A DNA stretch of 37,901 nt from CAZFDT01 sp964518335 (GTDB lineage: Bacteria; Planctomycetota; Phycisphaerae; Phycisphaerales; Phycisphaeraceae): NCBI GenBank assembly GCA_964518335.1, contig CAZFDT010000047.1, forward strand, positions 1 to 37,901. The letters run 5' to 3'. The position numbers and the translations under genes were made by a program. The notes under the pieces are model-generated. The model was not told the origin of the DNA, did not search any database, and saw only the letters and a list, made by a program, of their open reading frames with translations. This document shows positions 16,095 to 25,657 of this stretch, piece by piece. How positions within the stretch are numbered: position 1 is the first letter of the stretch; the number at the start of each line of letters is the position of its first letter.

Positions 16095-19000
16095 ATGGTC
16101 CGACACATCCTCTGGGCCGGCATCGGGGCGCTGGCGATCGTCCCGGCGCTGCGAGCCCAGGTGGACACGTCCGCTCAGCCGGCGATTCCCGTGTATCTGG
16201 AGGATTCGCCCGCCGCCCAGGAACTGGTGGACCGAGCCCTGCACCTGCGCGATCAGGGCCGGCTCGTCGATGCGTCGGCGGTGATGCAGCAGGTGATCGA
16301 CCAGTTCCCGCAGAAGCTCATGCGTGTCGCCGGGCCGCAGCACGAGGACGCGGCGCGGTGGGTGCGGCGGACGATCCGCGGCCACGGCGACTGGCTGGAG
16401 GCCTACCGTCGCACGTACGAGCCCGAGGCGGCGCGGCTGCTGGCGCTGGCGCACGGCGACGGCCCGGACGCCGCGGCCCTGGCCCAGATCGTGCATCGCT
16501 TCTCACTGTGCCCGTCGGGCCTGCAGGCGTCGCTGCAGTTGACCGGCCTGTGGCTGGAGCGCGGCGCCGTCGATGACGCGGCCACCCTGCTCGACGCCGC
16601 CGCCGACCACCCCGACCTGCCCGCCCACGCGCTGCAGTACCACCAGCTCCGCGCCGCGCAGGCCGCGATCGCCGGCGACGCCACGGCGTTCGACGCCGCC
16701 CGCGCCGAGCTTGATCGCATCCAGGCCGGCAGCACCATCGACGATCTGGACGCCCTGGCCGGCGCCATGGCGGCGCGCGGCGCCGACGCCCCGGCCCAGC
16801 CGGCCGACCTGCCCGAGTCCTTCGACGCGCCGCTGTGGCAGGTCCCGCTGGTCGAAGCGCCCTCCGCCGACAACGCCCTGCTCCTGCGCCGCCTGCCCAC
16901 GCTCACCGACCGCATGGTGCTGGTGAACACCGGCATGATGGTGATGGCCATCGACCGCGCCTCGGGCCGCGAGCTGTGGAGCAGCGGCGACGTCGTGTCG
17001 GGCGGGCCCGACATTCAGGCCGGTCGATTCTTCAGCGCCCAGCGCCTGCTCCCCGACGAGCGCGGCGTGGCGGTGTGGGGCGATCGCGTGATGGCCGTGC
17101 TGGGCCCCGACATGGCGCAGATGGGCCGCCGACAGTGGTGGCAGCCGGCGACCTACCTCAGCGCCCTCGCCCGCGACGACGGACGCACGCTCTGGCAGCG
17201 CCAGCCCAGCGACCTGGACGCCTCGCTCGATAACGCCTTCTTTCACGGCACGCCGATCGCCGGCTACGACCGCGTCTTCGTCCTGCTGCGGCGAAGCCAG
17301 ATTTCCGGCTTCAACGACGCCTTCGTCGCCGCCGTCGATGCCGCCACCGGCCAACTCCTGTGGCGACGCCACCTCTCCAGCGCCGCCTCCGGCCACCGCT
17401 TCGCCGCCCGGCCCCTGGCGCAGATGACCGTCTCCCGCGGCCGACTGTTCATCAGCGACAACCTCGGGGTGGTCACGTGCATCGACGGCCACAGCGGCGC
17501 CGTCATCTGGAGCTGCCTGCTCGGCGAGGCCGTCCCCGGCGCTACCGGCGCGCCGCTGCGCGGCGCGGCCGAGTCGCCGCTCAACGCGCCGCTGGTCGTC
17601 GGCGCCGGCGTCATCGTGCCGCCCTGGGGCGCCGGGTCGCCCGCGCTGCTGTTGCACACCGACACCGGCGAGGTGATCCAGGAGCTGGCCACGCCGCCCT
17701 GGTCGCAGGCGACGCTGCTGGCGCAGGCCGGCGACGACGTGCTGGCCGTGGGCGCCAACGTCGCGTGCTTCGACGGGCGCACGCTGGAGCTGCGCTGGGT
17801 CCACGAGGGCGACGAGCCGCCGGTGGCCCGCCCCGTGACGGTCGGATCGATGGTGCTCGTGCCCCGACGCCAGCGCGTGACGGCGCTGGATATGGCGACC
17901 GGCCGGCTGCAGGCCGACATACGCTGTGCCGCTGCAGTGGCCCTGGCGATCGACGACGGGCAGGTGATCGTCACGACCAACCGGTCGGTGTCGAGCTACA
18001 TGCCCTGGTCGCGGGCGTATGCGAACCTGACGCGTCGGATGAAGGCCGACCTCGGCGATGCGTCGTCGGGCGTGGCCCTGGCGCACGTGGCGGCGTCGCT
18101 GGGCAAGCCTGAGGCGGTGCTCGAGGGCGTGGACCATGCGGTGGCCGCGCTGCGGCGGATGGCGCAGGCCGACGACGCCTCCGAGCCCGGCGCCCAGCAG
18201 GCCCGCCGGGCGGTGTTCGAGCAGCTTCTGACGTTCACGGACGGCCAGCGCGTCGCCGACGCCGACCTGCGCCGCCAGCTCTTTCAGCGCCTGGGCTCGG
18301 CGGCCACCACCGCCGCCGACGAGGTCGCCTACCGCCTGGGCCTGGCGGCCTTCGAGGCCCAGTCGGGGCCGGTCGAAGTTGCAGTGGACCACTACCAGTC
18401 GATCCTGCTCGACGACACGCTCGCCGCCGAGCTGTACGCCCACCACGGAACCGTTCGCCAGGCCTGGATGGAGGCGCGACGACAACTGACCGCCCTCGCC
18501 GAGCAGCACGGCCAGGCGATCTACGCCCGCCACGACGCCGCCGCCAACGTTCGGCTTCAGGAGATCATCACCACCCGCGCCTCCGATCCGCAACTGCTCG
18601 AGGACCTGGCGCGGCGCTATCCGCTATCGCCGGCCGCGGTGCAGGCGCTGCTCGCCGCCGCCGACGCTCTGGCGGCTCGAGGCGACCTCGACGCCGCGCT
18701 GCCCCTGCTGCGACAGGCCTACCGCCAGGCTCCGGCGATCGACCTGGCCGCCCGCGCCGTCGGCCGGCTGGCCGAACTGTCCGTCCAGCTCGGCCGACCG
18801 CGCATCGCCCGGCACTGGCTCGAGCGCGCCGCGCGGCAGCACCCGGGCATCCGGCCGCTGCGCGACGGGCTGCCTCTGCCCATCGATCGCTGGCTGGCGC
18901 AACTGGCGTCGATGGACGCCGGCGGCGGCGAGCTCGGCGCGCTGCAGTTGCCCTTCGGGCCCGCCGCCGTCCTCGACGGACGCCTGCTCCGGCCCGCACC

Positions 19001-20411
19001 CGGCGCCCCGGCCGTCGGGCCCAGCGATCGCATCGCCCTGCAGCGCGACGCCACCCTCGAGCTGCGGCAGGGCCCCGACCTGCAGCGTCGCTGGGCCGTC
19101 AACCTCGCCGTCGAGCAGCCCCTGCAACTCCTCTGGCACGACGAGGAGCAGATCACGCTCTGGTCGCCGCAGACCGGCCAGATCATCGCGCTCGACGCCG
19201 GCACCGGCCGCCGTCTGCGCGATGACCTCGACTCGGCCCAGCTCATCCAATCCGTCGGCGACCATCGACTGCGCACCCCCACGCCACAGCAGCAGCAGGT
19301 CCGCGACCTCATCGACCAGCCCATCATCGTCCGGCAGGGCGGCGTCATCCGCCTGATGGACCCTGCCGCCGCGATGCTCAGCGAGGGCGGACCCATCACT
19401 CGCGCCGCCACCAACGAGTGGGTTATCGTCCTGGCCGACGAACTGGGCCGCGTCGTCTGCATCGATCGGCGCACCGGGCACACCCTCTGGCGGCTGCTGG
19501 CGCCCATGCAGCGCATCAGCTCGTTGCATCTCGACGAGGACTCGCTGGTGGTCGCCGGCATCACCGACCCGGGCACCGACGCGCAGGGGGGCATCGTGAT
19601 GGTGCTCGATCCGGGCACGGGCGAGCGTCGATGTCCACCGCTGGAGGTGCGCGACCTGCTCACGTTCGTCGCCGTCGGCGAGTCGCTGGTGGTGTACGCC
19701 ACCGCCTCGGAGGTCGCTGCGCACCACGTCGCCGACGGCGCCGTCGCCTGGCGTCTGCCCGCCGACGATCGCGTGTTCTCCGGGCAGGGCTGGCTCGACG
19801 GCGACTCGCTCGTGCTCGTCGAGACCGGGCCCACGCCGGGCCTGCTGATGATCGACGTGGCCCATGGCAAGATCGTCCGTCGCCTCGTCGGCGGCGACCT
19901 GGGCCTGACCGACACCATCGACATGCGCAAGGCGGCGCGGTTCTGGCATCTCCGCGCCGCCCGCATGGTCGCCGCGCTCGATGACGCCGGCGCCATGGCC
20001 TGGCGCGATGCCGTGGCCCTCGACGGCGAGCGCTTCATCCACCAGGTGGTCGCCCGCGACCAGGTCGTCGCCATCGCCACCAGCGACCCGACGCCGGCGG
20101 TCGCCGCGCAGCCGCAGATCATGCCCGGCGGCGACCAGCGCGTGCTCAACCTGCAACTGCAGCTTCGCCTCCGCGCCGCCCAGCTCGAGATCATCGGCGA
20201 CGCGCCGACGCCGGACGCACTCTCCCGACGCTACAGCCTCTACGTCTTCGAGCGCCAGGGCGGTCGCCTCATCGCCGACTATCAGCTCGGCCCGCTCCCC
20301 GCTGCACTGGACCTCGCCCCGGCGATGCTCCTGGACAACCGCATCGCCCTGCCCTGCGGCCCACACACCATCATCCTCCCCGGCGCGGCGACGCCACGCA
20401 CGCCGCACTGA
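16095..20411 (+). CDS. Very large exported PQQ-propeller / TPR protein
   Basis: About 1438 residues starting with a signal peptide (ILWAGIGALAIVPAL, cleavage near LRAQ-V). Residues about 60-230 are helical with Ala-rich TPR-like pairs. About 260-640 carry PQQ/BamB-like propeller blades, seen as repeats of a D..TG..LW type: AIDRASGRELWSS, AVDAATGQLLWRR, CIDGHSGAVIWSC, ALDMATGRLQAD. About 660-960 is again helical/TPR-like. About 1000-1400 is a second propeller: ALDAGTGRRLRDD, CIDRRTGHTLWRL, VLDPGTGERRCPP, HHVADGAVAWRL. No catalytic motif is visible. It is probably a periplasmic or surface scaffold. The in-frame GTG at 16005 is rejected because the signal peptide starts at 16095. A GCTGCAGTG motif is at 17931-17939. 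Confidence 0.88.
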   Translation: MVRHILWAGIGALAIVPALRAQVDTSAQPAIPVYLEDSPAAQELVDRALHLRDQGRLVDASAVMQQVIDQFPQKLMRVAGPQHEDAARWVRRTIRGHGDWLEAYRRTYEPEAARLLALAHGDGPDAAALAQIVHRFSLCPSGLQASLQLTGLWLERGAVDDAATLLDAAADHPDLPAHALQYHQLRAAQAAIAGDATAFDAARAELDRIQAGSTIDDLDALAGAMAARGADAPAQPADLPESFDAPLWQVPLVEAPSADNALLLRRLPTLTDRMVLVNTGMMVMAIDRASGRELWSSGDVVSGGPDIQAGRFFSAQRLLPDERGVAVWGDRVMAVLGPDMAQMGRRQWWQPATYLSALARDDGRTLWQRQPSDLDASLDNAFFHGTPIAGYDRVFVLLRRSQISGFNDAFVAAVDAATGQLLWRRHLSSAASGHRFAARPLAQMTVSRGRLFISDNLGVVTCIDGHSGAVIWSCLLGEAVPGATGAPLRGAAESPLNAPLVVGAGVIVPPWGAGSPALLLHTDTGEVIQELATPPWSQATLLAQAGDDVLAVGANVACFDGRTLELRWVHEGDEPPVARPVTVGSMVLVPRRQRVTALDMATGRLQADIRCAAAVALAIDDGQVIVTTNRSVSSYMPWSRAYANLTRRMKADLGDASSGVALAHVAASLGKPEAVLEGVDHAVAALRRMAQADDASEPGAQQARRAVFEQLLTFTDGQRVADADLRRQLFQRLGSAATTAADEVAYRLGLAAFEAQSGPVEVAVDHYQSILLDDTLAAELYAHHGTVRQAWMEARRQLTALAEQHGQAIYARHDAAANVRLQEIITTRASDPQLLEDLARRYPLSPAAVQALLAAADALAARGDLDAALPLLRQAYRQAPAIDLAARAVGRLAELSVQLGRPRIARHWLERAARQHPGIRPLRDGLPLPIDRWLAQLASMDAGGGELGALQLPFGPAAVLDGRLLRPAPGAPAVGPSDRIALQRDATLELRQGPDLQRRWAVNLAVEQPLQLLWHDEEQITLWSPQTGQIIALDAGTGRRLRDDLDSAQLIQSVGDHRLRTPTPQQQQVRDLIDQPIIVRQGGVIRLMDPAAAMLSEGGPITRAATNEWVIVLADELGRVVCIDRRTGHTLWRLLAPMQRISSLHLDEDSLVVAGITDPGTDAQGGIVMVLDPGTGERRCPPLEVRDLLTFVAVGESLVVYATASEVAAHHVADGAVAWRLPADDRVFSGQGWLDGDSLVLVETGPTPGLLMIDVAHGKIVRRLVGGDLGLTDTIDMRKAARFWHLRAARMVAALDDAGAMAWRDAVALDGERFIHQVVARDQVVAIATSDPTPAVAAQPQIMPGGDQRVLNLQLQLRLRAAQLEIIGDAPTPDALSRRYSLYVFERQGGRLIADYQLGPLPAALDLAPAMLLDNRIALPCGPHTIILPGAATPRTPH

Positions 20412-20415
20412 TCGG

Positions 20416-20421
20416 TACAAT
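20416..20421 (+). promoter_or_regulatory. Candidate -10 box of the MFS gene
   Basis: TACAAT (5/6) just after the stop codon of the propeller gene and about 110 nt before the MFS start. No clear -35. The rest of the 118-bp gap shows nothing recognisable apart from AGAGG before the start codon. Confidence 0.35.
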
Positions 20422-20529
20422 TCCATTTCGCCACGCCCTGATGTCGCGGCACAGCCCGGCGACGATCGTCGGGTCGCACGGCTCAGACCCATCGGGGCGG
20501 GCGGCCGCACAGCGGTAAGAGGCGCCACC

Positions 20530-21711
20530 ATGCCGCGGTTGAAGCTGCATCCGCTGGATATCGCCTCGTGCGTCGGGTTCCTGGCCTACAGCGCCAGTGC
20601 GATCGTCACGCCCATCTGTCTTGTCGCCCTCAGCGAGGAGCTGCGGTTCAACCTCGGGCAGGGCGGGGCGCTGGATGTGGTGCGGCACTCGGCGATCGTC
20701 GTGGTGCTGCTGTCCAGCGGATTCATCGCGGCGCGGTTGGGCAAGCCCGTCGTGCTGGGCTGGAGCCTGGTCGTGATGGGGGCCGGGCTCGTGGCGTTCG
20801 CGGCGGCGCCCAGCTACGGCGTGATCGTCATCGCGTGCGGCCTCATCGGCGCCGGGTCGGGCTGCGTCGAGGGCCTGGTCAACCCGCTGGTGCAGGACCT
20901 GCATCCCCACGACTCGGGGCGGTATCTCAACTTCGTCAACGCCGCGTGGTCGGTGGGCATGCTCGTCACGGTGCTGGTCAGCGGCGAGCTGCTGACGCGC
21001 GGCGTGTCATGGCGGACCATCGCGGCGTGCATCGGCGGCGTGGGCGTCGTGGCGGGCGGCGCGTTCCTGGCGCTGGGGCTTGCCAGGGGTCATACGGCCA
21101 CGCACGGACTGGGCGACGTGCTGGCGCACAAGCGCGACGTGCTGCGGTCGCCGCGGTTCTGGCTCCTGGCCGCGGCGCTCTACGTCGCCGGCGCCGCCGA
21201 GGGCGCCTTCACGTTCTGGACCGCGTCCTTCGTTCAACTGCATCATCAGGGTCTGGCCCGTGCGGCGGGCATCGGCACGGCGGCTTTCGCCCTGGGCATG
21301 ATCGTCGGCCGCGTCGCGTTCAGCTATCTCGTGCCGCAGCGACATCTGCACCGGCTCATCCTCGCGTCCGCTGCAGTGGGCCTGCTGGTCAGCCTCGCCG
21401 TGCCCTGGGTGTCGTCGCTGCCGGCGCTCTATGCCGTGCTCCTGGCGGCGGGCCTGTCCGTCGCCTGCTTCTGGCCCAGCATCCAGTCCTACGCGGCGGA
21501 TCGCACGCTTCTGGACCCCACCGCGCTGTTCATCCTGCTGTCCTGCGCCGGGATCCCGGGTTTCGCCAGCGCCGCATGGATCATGGGACTCGTCGGCGAC
21601 CGCCACGGCCTGCGCGCCAGCTTCATGCTGGTGCCGGCGATGTTCGTGCTGCTGCTGGCGCTGATGGCGCTGGAGCGTGGCTGGCGGCCGGCGCGTGGCG
21701 TCAGCGGGTGA
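20530..21711 (+). CDS. Major facilitator superfamily transporter
   Basis: 393 residues with about twelve hydrophobic segments, starting MPRLKLHPLDIASCVGFLAYSA. The loop 2-3 region GFIAARLGKPVVLGWSLVVMG resembles the MFS cytoplasmic loop motif. A central hydrophilic loop (ARGHTATHGLGDVLAHKRDV) separates two halves, each with six helices. The substrate is not predictable; the pattern is closest to sugar/drug MFS permeases. AGAGG precedes the ATG. The 3' end overlaps the convergent cdsA by 11 bp. A GCTGCAGTG motif is at 21370-21378. Confidence 0.9.
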   Translation: MPRLKLHPLDIASCVGFLAYSASAIVTPICLVALSEELRFNLGQGGALDVVRHSAIVVVLLSSGFIAARLGKPVVLGWSLVVMGAGLVAFAAAPSYGVIVIACGLIGAGSGCVEGLVNPLVQDLHPHDSGRYLNFVNAAWSVGMLVTVLVSGELLTRGVSWRTIAACIGGVGVVAGGAFLALGLARGHTATHGLGDVLAHKRDVLRSPRFWLLAAALYVAGAAEGAFTFWTASFVQLHHQGLARAAGIGTAAFALGMIVGRVAFSYLVPQRHLHRLILASAAVGLLVSLAVPWVSSLPALYAVLLAAGLSVACFWPSIQSYAADRTLLDPTALFILLSCAGIPGFASAAWIMGLVGDRHGLRASFMLVPAMFVLLLALMALERGWRPARGVSG

Positions 21712-22660
21712 GTTGCTCGGCCAGTCGCAGGAGCCAGTAGGCGACGGGGGCGACGAGGACGGGTGAATCGACGACATCGAGGACGCCGCCGAAGCCGGGG
21801 ATGGACGAGCCGGAGTCTTTGATGCCGGCGTCGCGTTTGAAGAGGCTGGCGGTGAGGTCGCCCAGTTGGCCGACGATGGCGAACAGGGCGCCGGCGATGG
21901 CGGCGAGCCAGAGGGGGATGTGTCGGGGGATGGGCAGGAGTTGGCCGTCGATGCGGACGAAGTGGCCGGTGAAGCCGCGTGCGTTGCCCAGCCAGGTGAG
22001 TCCGACAGCGACGAGGATGGACAGCAGGACGCCACCGACGAGGCCCTCCCAGGTCTTGCCGGGGCTGAGCCAGGGGATGAGCTTGTGCCGACCGATGGCG
22101 CGGCCGACGAAGTACGCGCCGATGTCGCACGCCTTGGTGATGAGAATGATGCCGAGGATGACCCAGGCGGTGTGCCAGCGTCGGATGGCCAGGAAGAAGC
22201 CGGGCAGGATGCCGCAGTAGATCATGCAGAAGGTGACGACGCTGGCGGCGGCGATGGCGCCTTCGGTGCGTCGGCGAAAGAAGCTGTGGTTGAAGAGTGC
22301 GGCGACGAAGAGCAGCACGAGCACGGAGGCGTAGATGGCCACGGTCGTCTGAGCGTCCAGCCAGTGGGGGATGATATAGATGAGCACGCACCCGACGATG
22401 GCGCCCAGGGCGACCATGACTAAGCTGGCGTCGATGCCCTTGGCGCGGAAGATGGCGCATAGCTCGCGGCAGGTCAGGACGATGGCCGTGATGAGCATGC
22501 CCAGCATGAGCAGGCCGGCAGGCAGATCGATGCGTCCGAGGAACAGCGGCTGCAGCCACGTGCCGGCGATGTTGATGCGGTCGATCTGGTTGTCGAGATA
22601 AAGCAGCCCCAGCAGCATCGCGACCATGATGGGGCCGAAGATGAGTCGGTAGCGAAGCAT
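21701..22660 (-). CDS. cdsA: Phosphatidate cytidylyltransferase
   Basis: Inner-membrane enzyme that makes CDP-diacylglycerol from phosphatidate and CTP for phospholipid synthesis. 319 residues with about eight TM segments. The family signature is complete in the C-terminal third: LSPGKTWEGLVGG, then GQLGDLTASLFKRDAGIKDS and IPGFGGVLDVVDS. There is no ribosome site; TACCAT ends 6 nt before the ATG, suggesting a leaderless mRNA. Divergent from the RDD gene across 54 bp. The usual partners (uppS, dxr, frr) are not adjacent. Confidence 0.95.
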   Translation of the reverse strand: MLRYRLIFGPIMVAMLLGLLYLDNQIDRINIAGTWLQPLFLGRIDLPAGLLMLGMLITAIVLTCRELCAIFRAKGIDASLVMVALGAIVGCVLIYIIPHWLDAQTTVAIYASVLVLLFVAALFNHSFFRRRTEGAIAAASVVTFCMIYCGILPGFFLAIRRWHTAWVILGIILITKACDIGAYFVGRAIGRHKLIPWLSPGKTWEGLVGGVLLSILVAVGLTWLGNARGFTGHFVRIDGQLLPIPRHIPLWLAAIAGALFAIVGQLGDLTASLFKRDAGIKDSGSSIPGFGGVLDVVDSPVLVAPVAYWLLRLAEQLTR

Positions 22661-22666
22661 GTGGGG

Positions 22667-22672
22667 ATGGTA
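22667..22672 (-). promoter_or_regulatory. -10-like box for possibly leaderless cdsA
   Basis: TACCAT (4/6), six bases (CCCCAC), then ATG 22660. No -35 seen. The geometry matches other leaderless candidates in the window. Confidence 0.4.
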
Positions 22673-22714
22673 TCAGGCTGGCCGCGCGGGCGTGCTTGCA
22701 CTACGCTTGATGTC

Positions 22715-24568
22715 ATGCAGACGCGGGCGACAACGTGGGCCGGCCTTGTCTGGCTGATCCTCATATCGGCTGCGACGCCGGTTTGGTCACAGCCGTGGCA
22801 GGTCGCCGGCGACGGCACGCACGTCTGGGTGCTGCGAACCGCCGGCGACGGGCAGTCGTTTGTGCTGCAGCATCGGGCCCGCGGGGCGGTGGACCAGTGG
22901 GACCGCCCGGACGCGAGCCTGCGCCGCGTCGATGGGTTCAGCGGCCGCGTGCTGCCCGGGGCCATGGCGGCGGCGCCGGGACAGTTGTGGCTGATCTTCG
23001 ACGACATGTCCGTCGAGATGTTGCGCGTCGAGCTGGACCCGGACCGCAGCGACTCGTGGCGATACGGCCTGGCGCGGCAGGTTCCGCTGCCGCGGGGCGC
23101 GTCGCTGCGGGCGATGACGGCGGCGAGCAATGGGCTGTGGGTGCTGCTTCGCGTCGAGACGGCCGAGGCGTTGCGACAGATCGACTCGCCGTCGGCGGTG
23201 GGCAACGAGCTGTCGGGCGTGGTGGTGCCGCGGCACGTGCTGCCGCGCGCGGTGCTGCCGCCGCATCTGCGCAAGGAACCGACCCCCACGCCGCCGGCGG
23301 AAGCCGAACCCGCCGCGCCGACGACGGACCCGCTCGCGGATGGGGCGGAGGATGCCCAGACCGGGCCGGGTGATCCGATCGTGGCGTATCGGTTGATGTG
23401 GCTGCACAACGAGCGATGGCAGAAGGTGGACCTGCCGGAGGATTGGCCGCCGGACACGCGCGCATGGCTGGTGTTTGGCGAATCGCATGCGCCGCGGCCG
23501 ACGATGGTGACGACGTTGCCGCCGTCGTCGGGCCACGACGCGGCGCGGGGCGAGCGTCTGCGTGTGTACCGCTGGCACAGGGGGGCGTGGCAGGCGACGG
23601 AGTACGTCACCGGCGGCGACGCCGACGGCGCGGCGCCTGACGCGGCGACATCCGGGGGCGAGCTGCAGGCGCTGGGCGTCGCCGGCGGGCTCGTGCTCGG
23701 ACGCCGGGCCGAGGCGGCGGGGCGGGTGGCGGTGCAACTGTCGATGCTGGCGCCCGAGGGCGTGGTGCCGATCGGCCGCGTGGCGCTGGAGGGCGAGCCG
23801 CCGCTGCGGTGGGCGATCGCACCTTTCGGCGACAGCCTGGCGGTGCTGTTCAAGCCGGTGGGACCGTCGTCCAACAAGCGGCTGCGCTGGACGCGCATGG
23901 ACCTGCACGGGCGCATCGTCGAGGAGCCGAGTGAGCTCGTCGAGCGCAAGCAGCGCGCCTACGAGGCCGTCACCGGCCACGTGCTGCTGATCGGCGCGCT
24001 GGTGATCGCCACGCTGATCATGTTCGTGTTCTGGCGTCGCGATCCGCAGTGGAACCAGCTCGATCTGCCCGAGACGCTGGTGCTGGCCGACCCGGCGCGG
24101 CGGGCGCTGGCGGCGGCGATCGACCTGGCGCCGTGCCTGTTCATCGCGTCGCTGGTGTTCGACGGCGTGGGCATCCAGGGCATGCTCAGCCACTGGCCGA
24201 TGTGGTCGCGCGGCACGTGGGCGTCCATGGCCCCGGCGGGGCTGGCGATCGTCCTCTTCGTGATCTACACGACACTGGCCGAGCTGTTCACCGCCCGGAC
24301 GATCGGCAAGGCGATGCTGAGCCTGCGCGTCAGCGGGCTGCGCGGCGAGCCGCCCAACCTGTGGCAGGTGCTGACGCGCAACCTGATGAAGGGGCTGGAG
24401 CTGGTGCAGCCGATCCTGCTGATCCTGCCCTTGATCGGGCCGTTTCGCCAGCGTCTGGGCGACCTGGTGGCGCGCACCGTGATCGCCGCGCCGCGCCGCG
24501 CCGAGGACGCGCCCCGGGACGACGAGGACGACACCGGCGGGGGCGACGGCGGCGACGGGGGCGGGTGA
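22715..24568 (+). CDS. Exported protein with C-terminal RDD membrane domain
   Basis: About 617 residues. Signal peptide (TTWAGLVWLILISAATPVWS, cleavage near residue 27), then about 390 residues of periplasmic, propeller-like sequence with repeated short strands (for example LWVLLRVETAEALRQI, GGLVLGRRAEAAGRVAV). A TM helix follows (HVLLIGALVIATLIMFVFW, about 427-445). The C-terminal RDD domain (about 460-600) carries PARRALAAAIDLAPCLF and TARTIGKAMLSLRV. The end is a Gly/Asp-rich tail. RDD proteins are membrane proteins, some implicated in transport, without an assigned general function. The in-frame start at 22661 is rejected for lack of signal-peptide fit. TACGCT lies 7 nt before the ATG. 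Confidence 0.85.
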   Translation: MQTRATTWAGLVWLILISAATPVWSQPWQVAGDGTHVWVLRTAGDGQSFVLQHRARGAVDQWDRPDASLRRVDGFSGRVLPGAMAAAPGQLWLIFDDMSVEMLRVELDPDRSDSWRYGLARQVPLPRGASLRAMTAASNGLWVLLRVETAEALRQIDSPSAVGNELSGVVVPRHVLPRAVLPPHLRKEPTPTPPAEAEPAAPTTDPLADGAEDAQTGPGDPIVAYRLMWLHNERWQKVDLPEDWPPDTRAWLVFGESHAPRPTMVTTLPPSSGHDAARGERLRVYRWHRGAWQATEYVTGGDADGAAPDAATSGGELQALGVAGGLVLGRRAEAAGRVAVQLSMLAPEGVVPIGRVALEGEPPLRWAIAPFGDSLAVLFKPVGPSSNKRLRWTRMDLHGRIVEEPSELVERKQRAYEAVTGHVLLIGALVIATLIMFVFWRRDPQWNQLDLPETLVLADPARRALAAAIDLAPCLFIASLVFDGVGIQGMLSHWPMWSRGTWASMAPAGLAIVLFVIYTTLAELFTARTIGKAMLSLRVSGLRGEPPNLWQVLTRNLMKGLELVQPILLILPLIGPFRQRLGDLVARTVIAAPRRAEDAPRDDEDDTGGGDGGDGGG

Positions 24569-24571
24569 TCC

Positions 24572-25285
24572 ATGGCGGACCGGCAGGCCATCGTGCTGCT
24601 CTCGGGCGGGCTGGACTCGGCGACGACGCTGGCGATCGCGCGGGCCCAGGGGTTTGCCGTCCACGCCCTGTCGTTCGATTACGGGCAGCGTCACCGGGTG
24701 GAGCTCGACGCCGCGCGGCGCGTGGCGGCGGCCATGGGCGTGGCGTCGCACCGCTGGGCGGTGATCGACCTGCGCGCGTTCGGGCACAGCGCCCTGACCG
24801 ACGACATCGCCGTGCCCAAGGACCGCGCCGACGCGGAGATGGCCGCGGGCGTGCCCGTCACCTACGTCCCGGCGCGCAACACGATCTTCCTCAGCTACGC
24901 CCTGGCGCTGGCGGAAGTGGTCCACTGCAGCGACGTGTTCGTCGGCGTCAACGCCGTGGACTACTCGGGCTATCCCGACTGCCGCCCGCAGTACATCCGC
25001 GCCTTCGAGACGATGGCCAACCTCGCCACCCGCGCCGGCGTCGAGGCCACTGCAGCAGGATGCAAGTGGCTGACCATCCACACCCCGCTCATCGACTGGC
25101 CCAAGGTGAAGATCATCGAGCGCGGCCTGGCGCTGGGCGTCGATTATGCGCTAACCCATTCCTGCTATGACCCCACCCCCGACCCTTCCGGGGGCGGCAA
25201 GCCCTGCCGCCACTGCGACGCCTGCCTCCTGCGTCAACGCGCGTTCGAGCAGTTGGGCATGATTGATCCGCTGCTGGCGGGTTGA
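24572..25285 (+). CDS. queC: 7-cyano-7-deazaguanine synthase
   Basis: ATP-dependent enzyme converting 7-carboxy-7-deazaguanine to preQ0 on the queuosine pathway (also the entry to 7-deazaguanine DNA modifications). 237 residues. The PP-loop is LLSGGLDSAT (S11-S16). Other family stretches are LSFDYGQRHRVEL and VPARNTIFLSYALALAE. The zinc-binding cysteines are C198, C212, C215 and C218 (HSCYDP...PCRHCDACLLR), with a Gly-rich insertion between the first two. The ATG is 3 bp after the RDD gene stop, so the two are probably cotranscribed. No queD, queE or queF adjoins it. Two GCTGCAGTG copies (minus orientation) lie at 24923-24931 and 25048-25056. Confidence 0.96.
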   Translation: MADRQAIVLLSGGLDSATTLAIARAQGFAVHALSFDYGQRHRVELDAARRVAAAMGVASHRWAVIDLRAFGHSALTDDIAVPKDRADAEMAAGVPVTYVPARNTIFLSYALALAEVVHCSDVFVGVNAVDYSGYPDCRPQYIRAFETMANLATRAGVEATAAGCKWLTIHTPLIDWPKVKIIERGLALGVDYALTHSCYDPTPDPSGGGKPCRHCDACLLRQRAFEQLGMIDPLLAG

Positions 25286-25321
25286 CTGTTTGTCTGGCGG
25301 CTGTGAATGCGACACAGGTCG

Positions 25322-25657
25322 TCATCCCGCCTGGCGTGGCGTTGTCTCGCGTCGTCGGCGATGGGCGAGCATCGTCGCAGCGCCCGCCACTACATCCAGC
25401 ACCGTTGCGTCGTCGGCATCGGCGAGTTGCTTGAGAAAGTCCTGCGCGGCCAAGAACCCCGGCGGATTGACCAATCGCATCAGGGCAAGTTCTTCGTCGG
25501 TCAGGGGCGGGTTGTCGGGATCATCCAGGGCTCGCCGGGTGATTTCATCGTCCGCAAGATGAGCGATCTGGCGGAGACGCTCGATGTCGGCGGGCGTGCG
25601 GCGAGGTGGGTCGTCCCAACGCACACGTGCGGCATTGTCACTCGACGATTTGCTCAT
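25322..25657 (-). CDS. BrnA-like antitoxin with atypical C-terminus
   Basis: 111 residues overlapping the brnT stop region by 20 bp. The N-terminal half reads like BrnA: RLRQIAHLADDEITRRALDD and DPDNPPLTDEELALMR. Standard BrnA ends with a ribbon-helix-helix (beta strand plus 'YQTRINAVLRAY'-like helix). Here the C-terminus is LAAQDFLKQLADADDATVLD followed by an Arg-rich tail (AHRRRRE), with no recognisable RHH. It is probably the antitoxin because of position and the N-terminal match. How it represses or binds the toxin is uncertain. Confidence 0.75.
   Translation of the reverse strand: MSKSSSDNAARVRWDDPPRRTPADIERLRQIAHLADDEITRRALDDPDNPPLTDEELALMRLVNPPGFLAAQDFLKQLADADDATVLDVVAGAATMLAHRRRRETTPRQAG

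Noticed and set aside
22787..25081. 764-codon minus-strand ORF across the RDD gene and queC
   Set aside because: His/Arg/Gln/Gly-rich antisense shadow spanning two real genes.
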